64,000 bases of DNA from Amycolatopsis deserti. GTDB taxonomy: Bacteria; Actinomycetota; Actinomycetes; Mycobacteriales; Pseudonocardiaceae. Below are positions 53,180 to 60,439 of this stretch, piece by piece (positions within the stretch are counted from its first letter, which is position 1; each line of letters opens with the position of its first letter). The position numbers and the translations under genes are program-made. The stretch is from the NCBI RefSeq assembly GCF_014653945.1, contig NZ_BNAU01000009.1:186001-250000 (forward strand), read 5' to 3'. Under the pieces are notes generated by a model. It did not search any database and had not been told where the DNA came from. It saw nothing but the letters and a program-made list of their open reading frames with translations.

Positions 53180-54182
53180 GGCGCCGCGCACCTCCCACGA
53201 GTTCGCCGACCTCGCCCTCGCGCGCGAACACCCCGGCCCGGTGCGCGGCGACCGCCTGGCGGGTGTCCTCCGCGACGAGGTCGGCGTTGATCGCCGCGCC
53301 CGCCGTCATCCCGCCGGACGCCGACACGATCACCTGCGCGGTCACGTTCGCGACGTTCCCGGCGACCCACACGCCGGGCACCGCGGTGGCCCCGGTCGGG
53401 TCCGCGGCCACGTACGTGCCGATGACGTGGCCCTGCACGACCTGTTCGGTCACTTCGAGCCCGAGCGCGGTGAGCAGCCCGGCGCGGGCGGTGAACCGGG
53501 GCGCGACCACGACCACCTCCCGCGGCACCACCTCCCCGGAGGCCATCCGGACACCGGTCAGCCGGTCGTCGGTCACCTCGACGGCCGCGACCTCGCCCTC
53601 GACCACGCGGATCCCGCGGGCGGCCAGCTCTTCGCGCTGCTCGTCGGTCAGCTCGGGCGCCTGGTGCCGGAACAACGTCACGTCCGCGCTGAGCTGCCGC
53701 CACAACAGCACCGCGTGCACCGCGAGCGGGTTGCTGCCGATCACGCCGATCGCCTGGTCGCGCGCCTCCCAGCCGTGGCAGTACGGGCAGTGCAGCACGT
53801 CGCGCCCGAACCGCTCGGCGACCCCGTCGATGTCCGGCAGCTCGTCGACCAGTCCGGTCGTCACGAGCAGGCGGCGCGCGCGGACCGACCGGCCGTCGTC
53901 CAGGGTCACCTCGAACCCGTCCTCGGTGCGGGCGGCCGCGGTCACCGTTCCCGCCACGACCTCGCCCCCGTAGCCGGTCACCTCGTCGCGACCGATGGCG
54001 ACCAGTTCGGCCGGCGGGGTGCTCTCCCGGCCCAGGTAGTTGTGCACGTGCCCGGCCGGGGCGTTGCGCGGGTGGCCCGCGTCGACCACCAGCACCGACC
54101 GGCGCGCCCGAGCCAGCGCGAGCGCCCCGGCCAGACCTGCCGCGCCGCCACCCACCACCACAACGTCGTACTTCTCGTTCAT
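53169..54182 (-). CDS. Thioredoxin-reductase-like FAD/NAD(P)-binding oxidoreductase
   Basis: Flavoprotein (337 residues) with the FAD motif VVVVGGGAAGLAGALALARA, a redox CxxC in VLHCPYCHGWEA, the NAD motif IGVIGSNPLAVHA and the C-terminal FAD motif VPGVWVAGNVANV. Size and CPYC fit the thioredoxin reductase-like subgroup found without a dedicated thioredoxin. The C-terminal 25 residues are an extension. ATG 54182 begins the conserved fold. Confidence 0.9.
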   Translation of the reverse strand: MNEKYDVVVVGGGAAGLAGALALARARRSVLVVDAGHPRNAPAGHVHNYLGRESTPPAELVAIGRDEVTGYGGEVVAGTVTAAARTEDGFEVTLDDGRSVRARRLLVTTGLVDELPDIDGVAERFGRDVLHCPYCHGWEARDQAIGVIGSNPLAVHAVLLWRQLSADVTLFRHQAPELTDEQREELAARGIRVVEGEVAAVEVTDDRLTGVRMASGEVVPREVVVVAPRFTARAGLLTALGLEVTEQVVQGHVIGTYVAADPTGATAVPGVWVAGNVANVTAQVIVSASGGMTAGAAINADLVAEDTRQAVAAHRAGVFAREGEVGELVGGARRHGI

Positions 54183-54300
54183 GTCCGCGACTATCCGCGC
54201 GGCCGGGACGAGGTGACAAGAAATTTTGCCGGGATGGCAAACCGGGCTTGAAGAGCCGGGGAGCGGGTAAACAGCGGCCACCGAGTGGAGAGGGCGAGGC

Positions 54301-55377
54301 TTGGACCAGATACCGACGTTCGGCGTCGAAGAAGAGTTCCTGCTCGTCGACGAGCGGGGGCACCTGTCGGACCGCGGCCCGGAGATCGTCGAGGCTTTCG
54401 AGCGGCCCGACGGCGACGTGCAGCGCGAACTCGCGCGCTGCCAGGTCGAGCTCGCGACGGAAGTGTGCCACGGCGCGGAGGAGCTGCTCGACCAGCTCAC
54501 GCACTTCCGCTCGCGGCTGGCGGGCGAGGCCGCGAAACGGCAGCTGCGCCTGATCGCCACCGGGACGCCGCTGCTGGCCGAGGAGCACCCGCCGAGCCTC
54601 ACCCCGACCCCGCGCTACCGGCGGATGGGCGAGCACTTCGGCCTGATCGCGCGCACCGGCACCACCTGCGGGTGCCACGTGCACGTGAAGATCCCGGACC
54701 GGGGCACCGGGGTGCGGATCAGCAACCACGTCCGGCCGTGGCTGCCGGTGTTGCTCGCGCTCACCGCGAATTCCCCGTTCGACAGCGGCCACGACACCCG
54801 GTACAGCAGCTGGCGGCACGTGTTGTGGTCACGCTGGCCGTCCGCGGGACCGCCGCCCCTGTTCGGCTCGCTCGGCGAGTACGAGTCCCGCGTCGCCGCG
54901 ATGCTCGAATCCGGCGCGATGATGGACCGGGGCATGATCTACTGGGACATCCGGCTGTCGGAGAAGCGTCCCACGCTGGAATTCCGCATCAGCGACGTGG
55001 CGGCGACCGCGCGCGAGGCGACCACGCTGGCCGTGCTGGTGCGCGGTCTCGTCCTCACCGCACTGTCCGAACTGGACTACGCACCGCCCCCGGTGCCCGT
55101 CGAGGTGCTGCGGGCCAATCTGTGGCGCGCGGCCCGGGACGGCCTGGACGGCTCCGCGCTGCACCCCGAGACCGGTCGCCTCACGCCGACGCCCGCGCTG
55201 GTCGGCCAGCTCGTCGAACGGGTTCGCGGCGCCCTCACCGAAACCGGCGACATCGGCTTCGTGGTGGAGTCGCTGGCCTGGGTGCGCGAGCACGGCAACG
55301 GCGCCCAGCGCCAGCGGCGCGCCTACGCCGCCAACGAGTCGCTCACCGACGTGGTGGACCTGCTCAGCCTGCGATAG
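54301..55377 (+). CDS. YbdK-type carboxylate-amine ligase (GCS2 family)
   Basis: Glutamate-cysteine-ligase-2-like enzyme (358 residues) joining a carboxylate and an amine with ATP. FGVEEEFLLVD at the N-terminus supplies metal and ATP acids; CGCHVHVKIPD and TLEFRISDVAATA are family motifs. TTG 54301 with GAGAGGGCGAGGC upstream is the best start. True substrate unknown; weak gamma-glutamylcysteine activity is recorded for E. coli YbdK. The 3' end overlaps the convergent aldolase by 14 bp. Confidence 0.9.
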   Translation: MDQIPTFGVEEEFLLVDERGHLSDRGPEIVEAFERPDGDVQRELARCQVELATEVCHGAEELLDQLTHFRSRLAGEAAKRQLRLIATGTPLLAEEHPPSLTPTPRYRRMGEHFGLIARTGTTCGCHVHVKIPDRGTGVRISNHVRPWLPVLLALTANSPFDSGHDTRYSSWRHVLWSRWPSAGPPPLFGSLGEYESRVAAMLESGAMMDRGMIYWDIRLSEKRPTLEFRISDVAATAREATTLAVLVRGLVLTALSELDYAPPPVPVEVLRANLWRAARDGLDGSALHPETGRLTPTPALVGQLVERVRGALTETGDIGFVVESLAWVREHGNGAQRQRRAYAANESLTDVVDLLSLR

Positions 55378-55969
55378 CTCGCTTCAGCGCGGCCAAGGCT
55401 TCCGGATCCGCCAGGGCCGAGCCGACCGCGACGGCCCGGCACCCGGCGGCGAGGAAGTCCGCGGCGTTGCCGGCGTCGATGCCGCCGGTGGCCACGAACC
55501 GCACCGAGGGGAACGGCGCGAGCTGGGCGGTGATCCAGTCCGCGCCCAGCTGGCGGGCGGGAAACGCTTTCAGCCAGGTGTTCCCCAGGGCCAGAGCGTT
55601 CGCGATCTCGGTCGCCGTCGCCACGCCGGGCAGGTGCGGCAGGCCGAGCCGCTGCGACTCGGCGACCACGTCCGGGTGCAGTCCGGGCGCCACGGTGAAC
55701 TCGGCGCCGGCCTCCCGCACCGCGGCCAGCTGGTCCACTGTGGTCACCGTGCCCGCGCCGACGCTCTTGCCCCGCTCGGCCGCCGCCTCGACGGCCGCCT
55801 GCAGCGAGGGCATCGCGTCCGGCGTCTGCACCGGGATCTCCACCAGTTCGACCCCGAACTCCCAAGCACGCGTGCACATGTCCACAGTCGTTTGTGGATC
55901 GAGGCCGCGGAAGATGCCCAGCACGGGGTTGCGGTCGAGGTGCGCGGCGAAGAAGTCAGCGGCGTCCAT
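55364..55969 (-). CDS. eda: KDPG/KHG aldolase
   Basis: Class I aldolase (201 residues) that splits 2-keto-3-deoxy-6-phosphogluconate to pyruvate and glyceraldehyde 3-phosphate. VLGIFRGLDPQTT, VELVEIPVQTPDA (catalytic Glu), VGAGTVTTVDQ and the Schiff-base Lys in GNTWLKAFPAR, with FVATGGIDAGNAADFL. Position 4 of VLGIFRG has Phe-Arg as in active enzymes. It is the last gene of the kdgK-iclR-eda operon; the start overlaps the iclR end by 14 bp. Confidence 0.93.
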   Translation of the reverse strand: MDAADFFAAHLDRNPVLGIFRGLDPQTTVDMCTRAWEFGVELVEIPVQTPDAMPSLQAAVEAAAERGKSVGAGTVTTVDQLAAVREAGAEFTVAPGLHPDVVAESQRLGLPHLPGVATATEIANALALGNTWLKAFPARQLGADWITAQLAPFPSVRFVATGGIDAGNAADFLAAGCRAVAVGSALADPEALAALKRAIAG

Positions 55970-56711
55970 GGTCGTCTCCTCCCCAGCCCAGTGCCCGGGA
56001 GATCCGGTGGGCGGCGGTCCGGTATTCGTCGAGGTGGGCACGCAGCTCGGCCAGCGGGGCGACGACCTTGAGCGCGGTGACGGACAGGCTGTGCGTCACC
56101 TGGCCGCGCGCGTCGTACACCGGCAGTGCCACGCAGTTCAGGAAGTCCTCGTGTTCGCCGTCGTCCTCGGCCCAGCCGCGTTCGCGGACGCGGTCCAGCT
56201 CGGCGGACAGTTCCTCGGGGCCGGTGAGCGTGGTCGGCGTGAAGCGTTCGTAGTCGCAAATGGACAGCCAGCGCGCGCGATCCGGCTGGTGGGCGAGGAT
56301 CGCCTTGGCGACGCCGGCGGTGTGCAGGATGGCCGGCAACCCGATGCGCGAGCCCATCGCGACGCTGCCGCGGCCGTCGATCTTGTCCACGTACACCACG
56401 CGGTCGCCAGCGAGTTCCGCGAAGTGGACGGTGTGGCCGGATCGGTCGCTCAGCTCCTGCAGGATCGGCCGGGCCAGCGCGCGGGCCTCGACCTGGTCCA
56501 GGGCGAGCTGGCCGTAGGCGATGAGCTGGAAGCCCATGGCGTAGCGGTGGTCCGGGACGCGCCGGACGAACCCGCCGTCCTCGAGGGTCTGCAGGATCCG
56601 CAACGCGGTCGACTTGTGGACGCCGAGGTGGTCGGCGATCTCGCCGAGCGTACGGTGGCGGCGGGAGACGAACGCGACGATGTCGATCGCGCGGGCGACG
56701 GTCTGGGACAT
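55956..56711 (-). CDS. IclR-family transcriptional regulator (KdgR-like)
   Basis: Regulator (251 residues) with an N-terminal winged helix (TLGEIADHLGVHKSTALRIL, residues 21-40) and the IclR effector domain (VVYVDKIDGRGSVAMGSRIG, LHTAGVAKAILA, CVALPVYDARGQ). It lies between KDG kinase and KDPG aldolase, so it probably responds to keto-deoxy-gluconate and controls this operon, perhaps through the TTGCAA sites before kdgK. Its ATG shares a base with the stop of mini-ORF 2. Confidence 0.92.
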   Translation of the reverse strand: MSQTVARAIDIVAFVSRRHRTLGEIADHLGVHKSTALRILQTLEDGGFVRRVPDHRYAMGFQLIAYGQLALDQVEARALARPILQELSDRSGHTVHFAELAGDRVVYVDKIDGRGSVAMGSRIGLPAILHTAGVAKAILAHQPDRARWLSICDYERFTPTTLTGPEELSAELDRVRERGWAEDDGEHEDFLNCVALPVYDARGQVTHSLSVTALKVVAPLAELRAHLDEYRTAAHRISRALGWGGDDHGRR

Positions 56712-56800
56712 CAGGCCGGCTCCGAGATGATTTCGGACGTGGGCGGCAACTCGGCGAAGTCCGAGGGTCCTGCGAGCACCCGTGCGGCGATCTGGGACAT
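56711..56800 (-). CDS. Mini-ORF 2: duplicated KdgK tail (29 residues)
   Basis: ATG 56800 opens MSQIAARVLAGPSDFAELPP..., ending at a stop whose A starts the iclR ATG. Residues 5-29 copy the C-terminus of KdgK (ARVLEEPSDFAELPSAAEI), while the first three (MSQ) copy the start of IclR. No separate ribosome binding site is obvious; translation would occur by stop-start coupling (TGATG). It may be only a link in the chain that carries ribosomes to iclR. Confidence 0.55.
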   Translation of the reverse strand: MSQIAARVLAGPSDFAELPPTSEIISEPA

Positions 56801-56886
56801 CAGGCCAGCCCCGGGATGATCTGGGCGGCGGGCGGCAACTCGGCGCAGTCCGACGGTTCCTCGAGTACCCGAGCGATCTGGGACAT
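56800..56886 (-). CDS. Mini-ORF 1: duplicated KdgK tail (28 residues)
   Basis: ATG 56886 lies inside the kdgK stop (TGATG) and opens MSQIARVLEEPSDCAELPPA..., ending at 56800 with the same overlap to mini-ORF 2. Nearly identical to the KdgK C-terminus from RVLEEPSD on. The tandem unit is 87 bp here and 90 bp in mini-ORF 2. Confidence 0.55.
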   Translation of the reverse strand: MSQIARVLEEPSDCAELPPAAQIIPGLA

Positions 56887-57785
56887 CAGGCCAACTCCGC
56901 GATGATCTCGGCAGCCGACGGCAACTCGGCGAAATCCGACGGCTCCTCGAGCACCCGAGCGGCGGCGTAGTGCCCCAGCTTCAGTCGGGTGATTTCGTCG
57001 CGGTCGTCGAGGAAACCGCTGAGCCACCCCGCGGCGAACGCGTCCCCGGCGCCGACGGCGTCCACCACATCGACCTTTGTGGACGGTGCACGGTGGACTC
57101 CGCTCGGCGTGAAGCTGACCGCCTCGACCGCCGCGTCCTTGACCACCAGGTAGCGGGGCCGGTCGAGGAGGGCGCGCACGCTCTCCGCGTCGGTCGTACC
57201 CCACAGGGCCTCGGCCTCATCCCGGCCGACGAAGACGATGTCGCTGTCCTGGGCCAGATCGCGCAGGACCTCGGGCGCGTCCCCGTGCCAGAGCTGGGGG
57301 CGGTGGTTGACGTCGAAGCTGACGAGGCCGGGACCGCGGACGAGGGCGCGGGTGGCTTCGCGGGCCTGGCCGGAGAGGGCGGCGGTGATGCCGGAGACGT
57401 GCACGAGCCGCGCCGGGTGGGCGGTCCAGCGGGCGATGTCGGCGGTCGTGATGGCGGAGGCGGCCGAGCCGGCGCGGTAGTAGTAGACGCGGGTGCCGGC
57501 CGGGGTGGGGTCCTTGAAGTAGACCGCGGTGGGGCGGTGCTCGTCGCGGCGGACCAGGGAGGTGTCGACGCCGTGGCGCTGGAGGTCGTCGAGGACGAGG
57601 TCACCGAGCGGGTCGGCACCGAGCGCACTCGCCCAAGCCGCCTTGTGCCCGAGGCGAGCCAACAACGCCGCGACGTTCGACTCCGCCCCGCCCGGCCGCA
57701 GCAGGAAGCGGCTTCCGGAGACCAGACGACCGCCCGCCTCGGGCGTGACCATGACCATGGTCTCGCCGACCGTCAGCACATCCAT
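56886..57785 (-). CDS. kdgK: 2-keto-3-deoxygluconate kinase (PfkB family)
   Basis: Phosphorylates 2-keto-3-deoxygluconate to KDPG, the substrate of the aldolase in the same operon (299 residues). Ribokinase-type motifs: FLLRPGGAESNVAALLARLG near the N-terminus and VVDAVGAGDAFAAGWLSGF with the catalytic Asp. ATG 57785 follows AACGGAGG. The last 25 residues are duplicated twice in the two mini-ORFs that follow. Confidence 0.92.
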   Translation of the reverse strand: MDVLTVGETMVMVTPEAGGRLVSGSRFLLRPGGAESNVAALLARLGHKAAWASALGADPLGDLVLDDLQRHGVDTSLVRRDEHRPTAVYFKDPTPAGTRVYYYRAGSAASAITTADIARWTAHPARLVHVSGITAALSGQAREATRALVRGPGLVSFDVNHRPQLWHGDAPEVLRDLAQDSDIVFVGRDEAEALWGTTDAESVRALLDRPRYLVVKDAAVEAVSFTPSGVHRAPSTKVDVVDAVGAGDAFAAGWLSGFLDDRDEITRLKLGHYAAARVLEEPSDFAELPSAAEIIAELA

Positions 57786-57804
57786 TCGGCCTCCGTTGCA
57801 GATG

Positions 57805-57830
57805 TTGCAATGCAGTTGTTCTTATTGCAA
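57805..57830. promoter_or_regulatory. TTGCAAT/ATTGCAA operator before kdgK
   Basis: Inverted heptamers TTGCAAT (57805-57811) and ATTGCAA (57824-57830), plus an extra TTGCA at 57796-57800, between the kdgK start and a TATATT-like -10. AT-rich compared with its surroundings. Probable site of the IclR-type regulator. Confidence 0.5.
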
Positions 57831-57963
57831 TATATCAGCGGTAGTGAGGTGCTTCTGACGAGGGCTCGCTGCGCCGAGTTCCGGACCCAGGGATCAGCGG
57901 ATCAGCGGCCACCGGCACCCCGCGGCTGTGACCAGCAGGTCTCAGATCAGAACTCGGTCGGCT

Positions 57964-58434
57964 AAGTGGCTGAGCCACTTAGCCAGGAGGCCAGCCGACC
58001 ACAGCTAGCCCGCTAGCCAGTGGCCGAGCCACTCCGCCACGCGGCCAAGTGGCTGAGCCACTGAGCCACTCACCGCCTCCAGGCTGAGCCACCCGTTCGG
58101 TGCAGTGGCTGAGCCACTGCACCACTTGCTATCTAGGCGGCCAGCCCGCCGCCCAGCTACCCCGCGGCCAGCTACCCCCGCCAGGCAGTGGTCAAGCCAC
58201 TCCCGCCACTCGGCCAAATCCCGACCTCCACCTGCCTGCCCAGCCGCCCGCGCGGCCCAGTGGGCGAGCCACTCCACCGGCCCAGTGGTCGAGCCACTCC
58301 ACCCACTCACCTTTCGCAGCCGCCCTCCCGGCCAGTTGCCGAGCCACTCCGCCACTCGGCCGAAACGTGGCCGAACCACCCGACTTGCACCCACTTGCCC
58401 AGCGGCCCGCGCGGGGCCAAGTGGTCGAGCCACT
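57964..58434. repeat. Array of AGTGGYYGAGCCACT hairpin repeats
   Basis: At least nine copies of a 15-bp imperfect palindrome start at 57965, 58019, 58048, 58104, 58187, 58259, 58284, 58334 and 58420, with further half-copies between (58082, 58366). Most are followed by CCrCC. The region between kdgK and the AraC gene has no credible ORF; all long frames are by-products of the repeat. Confidence 0.85.
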
Positions 58435-58565
58435 CTGCCACTTGGCCATCCATGCGGCCGTCCGGCCGCCCACCCGCTCGGCCGCGTAAAGCGCCGCGCC
58501 CCCGGCAATCCCGCACGAGCCACCCTCCCGGGGCCGCCGTAGCCTGCCGGTCGCGCCGAGCGCCG

Positions 58566-59366
58566 TCAGGAGTGGCGCGCGTACCGGCCCGGCGGCTCCC
58601 CCACCACGGCGGTGAACTCGCGCGTCAGGTGGGCCTGGTCGGCGTACCCGAGGTCCGCCGCGAGCGCCGCCCAGTCCACTGACTCCGCCCGCGCCGCGCG
58701 CTCGGCCGCGTCGTAGATCCGGTAGCGGCGCAGCACCCACTTCGGGCTCACGCCGACGTGGTCGGCGAACGCCCGCTGCAACTGCCGCACGCTCAACCCG
58801 CCCCGGGCGGCCAGGTCCTCGACGCGCCGCAGATTCCGGTCGCGCGCCGCGAGTTCGGCGAGGGCTGTCGTGTCCTCCGACGGCTGACGCTCGTCCGGCA
58901 CCAGCGGGGCGAGGGCCGCGTCGACCAGCTTCGCGATCTCGGCGCCGTCGGTGTCGTCCTTCAGCGCCGCGATCACCGCGGGCTCGGCCGGGTGCAGCGC
59001 CGGGAACTCCTCGGCGACCGGGCGCACCGTGTCGGTGATCGTGGACAGCGGCCGGCCCAGGAACGGCCGGAACCCGCCGGGCCGGAACATCACGCCCAGC
59101 GCCCGCCCGCGCCCGGACAGCCGCCGGGTGAAGCGCTCGGTCCGCACACCGGTGACCGTGCCCACGTCGTCGAACACGACGTTGACCACCGGGTGCACGA
59201 GGACGTGCTGCTCGTAGACGTCGGGCAAGTCCCACGAAACGAGCCAGTAGCGGTCGACGAACCGATCCACCCCTGGCGAGGGCGGGAACCGGGTCAGCTC
59301 GAACCGCCGCAGCCCCGCCTTCGGGTGCAGGATGCCGCGGCTGTCCCGCTCGACCGGCTCGACCAC
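58566..59366 (-). CDS. AraC-family transcriptional regulator
   Basis: Regulator (266 residues) with an N-terminal DUF6597-like sensor part (RYWLVSWDLPD, HPVVNVVFDD, GVMFRPGGFRPFLGRPLS) and a C-terminal double helix-turn-helix (GLSVRQLQRAFADHVGVSPK, LGYADQAHLTREFTAVVGEP). GTG 59366 is the start. Divergent from the DUF3224 gene 61 bp away, its most likely target. Confidence 0.9.
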   Translation of the reverse strand: MVEPVERDSRGILHPKAGLRRFELTRFPPSPGVDRFVDRYWLVSWDLPDVYEQHVLVHPVVNVVFDDVGTVTGVRTERFTRRLSGRGRALGVMFRPGGFRPFLGRPLSTITDTVRPVAEEFPALHPAEPAVIAALKDDTDGAEIAKLVDAALAPLVPDERQPSEDTTALAELAARDRNLRRVEDLAARGGLSVRQLQRAFADHVGVSPKWVLRRYRIYDAAERAARAESVDWAALAADLGYADQAHLTREFTAVVGEPPGRYARHS

Positions 59367-59427
59367 GCCTGCGAGGGTAGTCGCGTTTCTTCAAGACCGG
59401 CCGCCGGAGGGCGCCTAGCGTGCGGTG

Positions 59428-59823
59428 ATGACGACACGCGCGGAATGCACCTTCACCAGCCGAAGCAGCGAAACCACCCCGCGCGAGTGGGCCGGCGGAT
59501 CGATGGCTCGGACGCGGTGGCTCAAGGAATTCACCGGCGATCTCGAGGGCACGAGCGTCGTCGAAGCCATCATGCTTCAGGTGGAGCCCCCACCGGGCGG
59601 CGAGGCGAGCGCGATCTACGTCGGCATCGAGCGGTTCGAGTGCAGCGTCCACGGGCGCAAGGGCAGCTTCCTGCTGACCCACAACGCCACCGCGCATGGC
59701 GACGACTCCGGCGGCGAGTGGACCATCGTGCCCGGCTCCGGCGGCGATGAGCTGACGGGAATCACCGGTCGCGGCGAAATCCTTCCGGACCACCACTTCG
59801 TGCTGGACTACAGGCTGCCCTGA
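59428..59823 (+). CDS. DUF3224 family protein
   Basis: Small cytosolic beta-barrel-type protein (131 residues) of the DUF3224 (allene-oxide-cyclase-barrel-like) family: RWLKEFTGDLEGTSVVEAIM, AIYVGIERFECSVHGRKGSF, GSGGDELTGITGRGEI. Function unknown; members are often regulated by a linked AraC or TetR gene. ATG 59428 preferred over the GTG three bases upstream. Confidence 0.85.
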   Translation: MTTRAECTFTSRSSETTPREWAGGSMARTRWLKEFTGDLEGTSVVEAIMLQVEPPPGGEASAIYVGIERFECSVHGRKGSFLLTHNATAHGDDSGGEWTIVPGSGGDELTGITGRGEILPDHHFVLDYRLP

Positions 59824-59976
59824 TTCGGCGGGGTGCCGCGGCTGCCAACGCAAGCCGGACGACCACGCCCCACCCTTCCGGCAGCCGGCAACGTCAGTGG
59901 GGTCCGCGGGTCGGCCCGCCGCGCGGCAGCCCTGCGATCCGGCGACCGGCAACGGAAGTGGGCCGACTACGCCCCA

Positions 59977-60103
59977 GACCTCCCCGCCCCCGATCCACAG
60001 CCGATCTTTGGTCGCCGACCAGGGTTGTCAAGGTACTCTTTCCCGCCTTGACACGCCTGCTCGGCGACCGAAACACAATCAGGAATCGGGGGCGGGGGAG
60101 GTC
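59977..60103. repeat. Long imperfect inverted repeat (about 57-bp arms)
   Basis: The left arm 59977-60033 and right arm 60046-60103 pair along most of their length: GACCTCCC and GCCCCCGAT at the outer ends, GGTCGCCGA in the middle, TGTCAAGG/CCTTGACA at the centre with a 12-base loop. Small indels. No ORF. MITE-like or a structured transcript. Confidence 0.65.
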
Positions 60104-60262
60104 GCCCAAGGTGACCGTTCGGCGCCGTAAGGCGCCCTCCGCCCGCAGGGCGGACTCCCCGCCAACAGAAGGCGCGGGTTTAAAGATCAAGAGATGTCCT
60201 CGCCGGACGGGCAGGCTCCGGGATGACGGGGACCGTTGTCGTCTCACCTCGGGTGGGTGGGC

Positions 60263-60416
60263 AGCTGGGTGGTCATCCCGTCGCCTTCCGGTTTGTGCAT
60301 ATCACCTTGAGCCAGCGCCGCAAGGTTGCGTAGCTCGGCCGCCGGTGAGCATGCAGGTTGCGGCCCTGGCTCAAGGTGATCGTTCCGGTGTCAGGCGACG
60401 GGATGACCACCCAGCT
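60263..60416. repeat. Second long inverted repeat (about 61-bp arms)
   Basis: 24-bp perfect outer arms (60263-60286 against 60393-60416; the right arm reads AGGCGACGGGATGACC from its left end). Inner 15-bp arms ATCACCTTGAGCCAG (60301-60315) and CTGGCTCAAGGTGAT (60366-60380), then GCCGCAA/TTGCGGC. It ends 24 bp before the stop of the large sensor gene and may serve as its terminator. Confidence 0.7.
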
Positions 60417-60439
60417 CCGCCTCGGTCGGCAGACCGGCG

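Noticed and set aside
57964-58434. CRISPR array
   Set aside because: The repeated unit is a 15-bp palindrome with irregular spacing and spacers that are themselves related GC-rich sequence; no cas genes nearby.
60103-60260. Riboswitch or omega-RNA in the spacer between the hairpin elements
   Set aside because: Several small hairpins exist, but no known riboswitch core was recognised and no tnpB/iscB gene is present.
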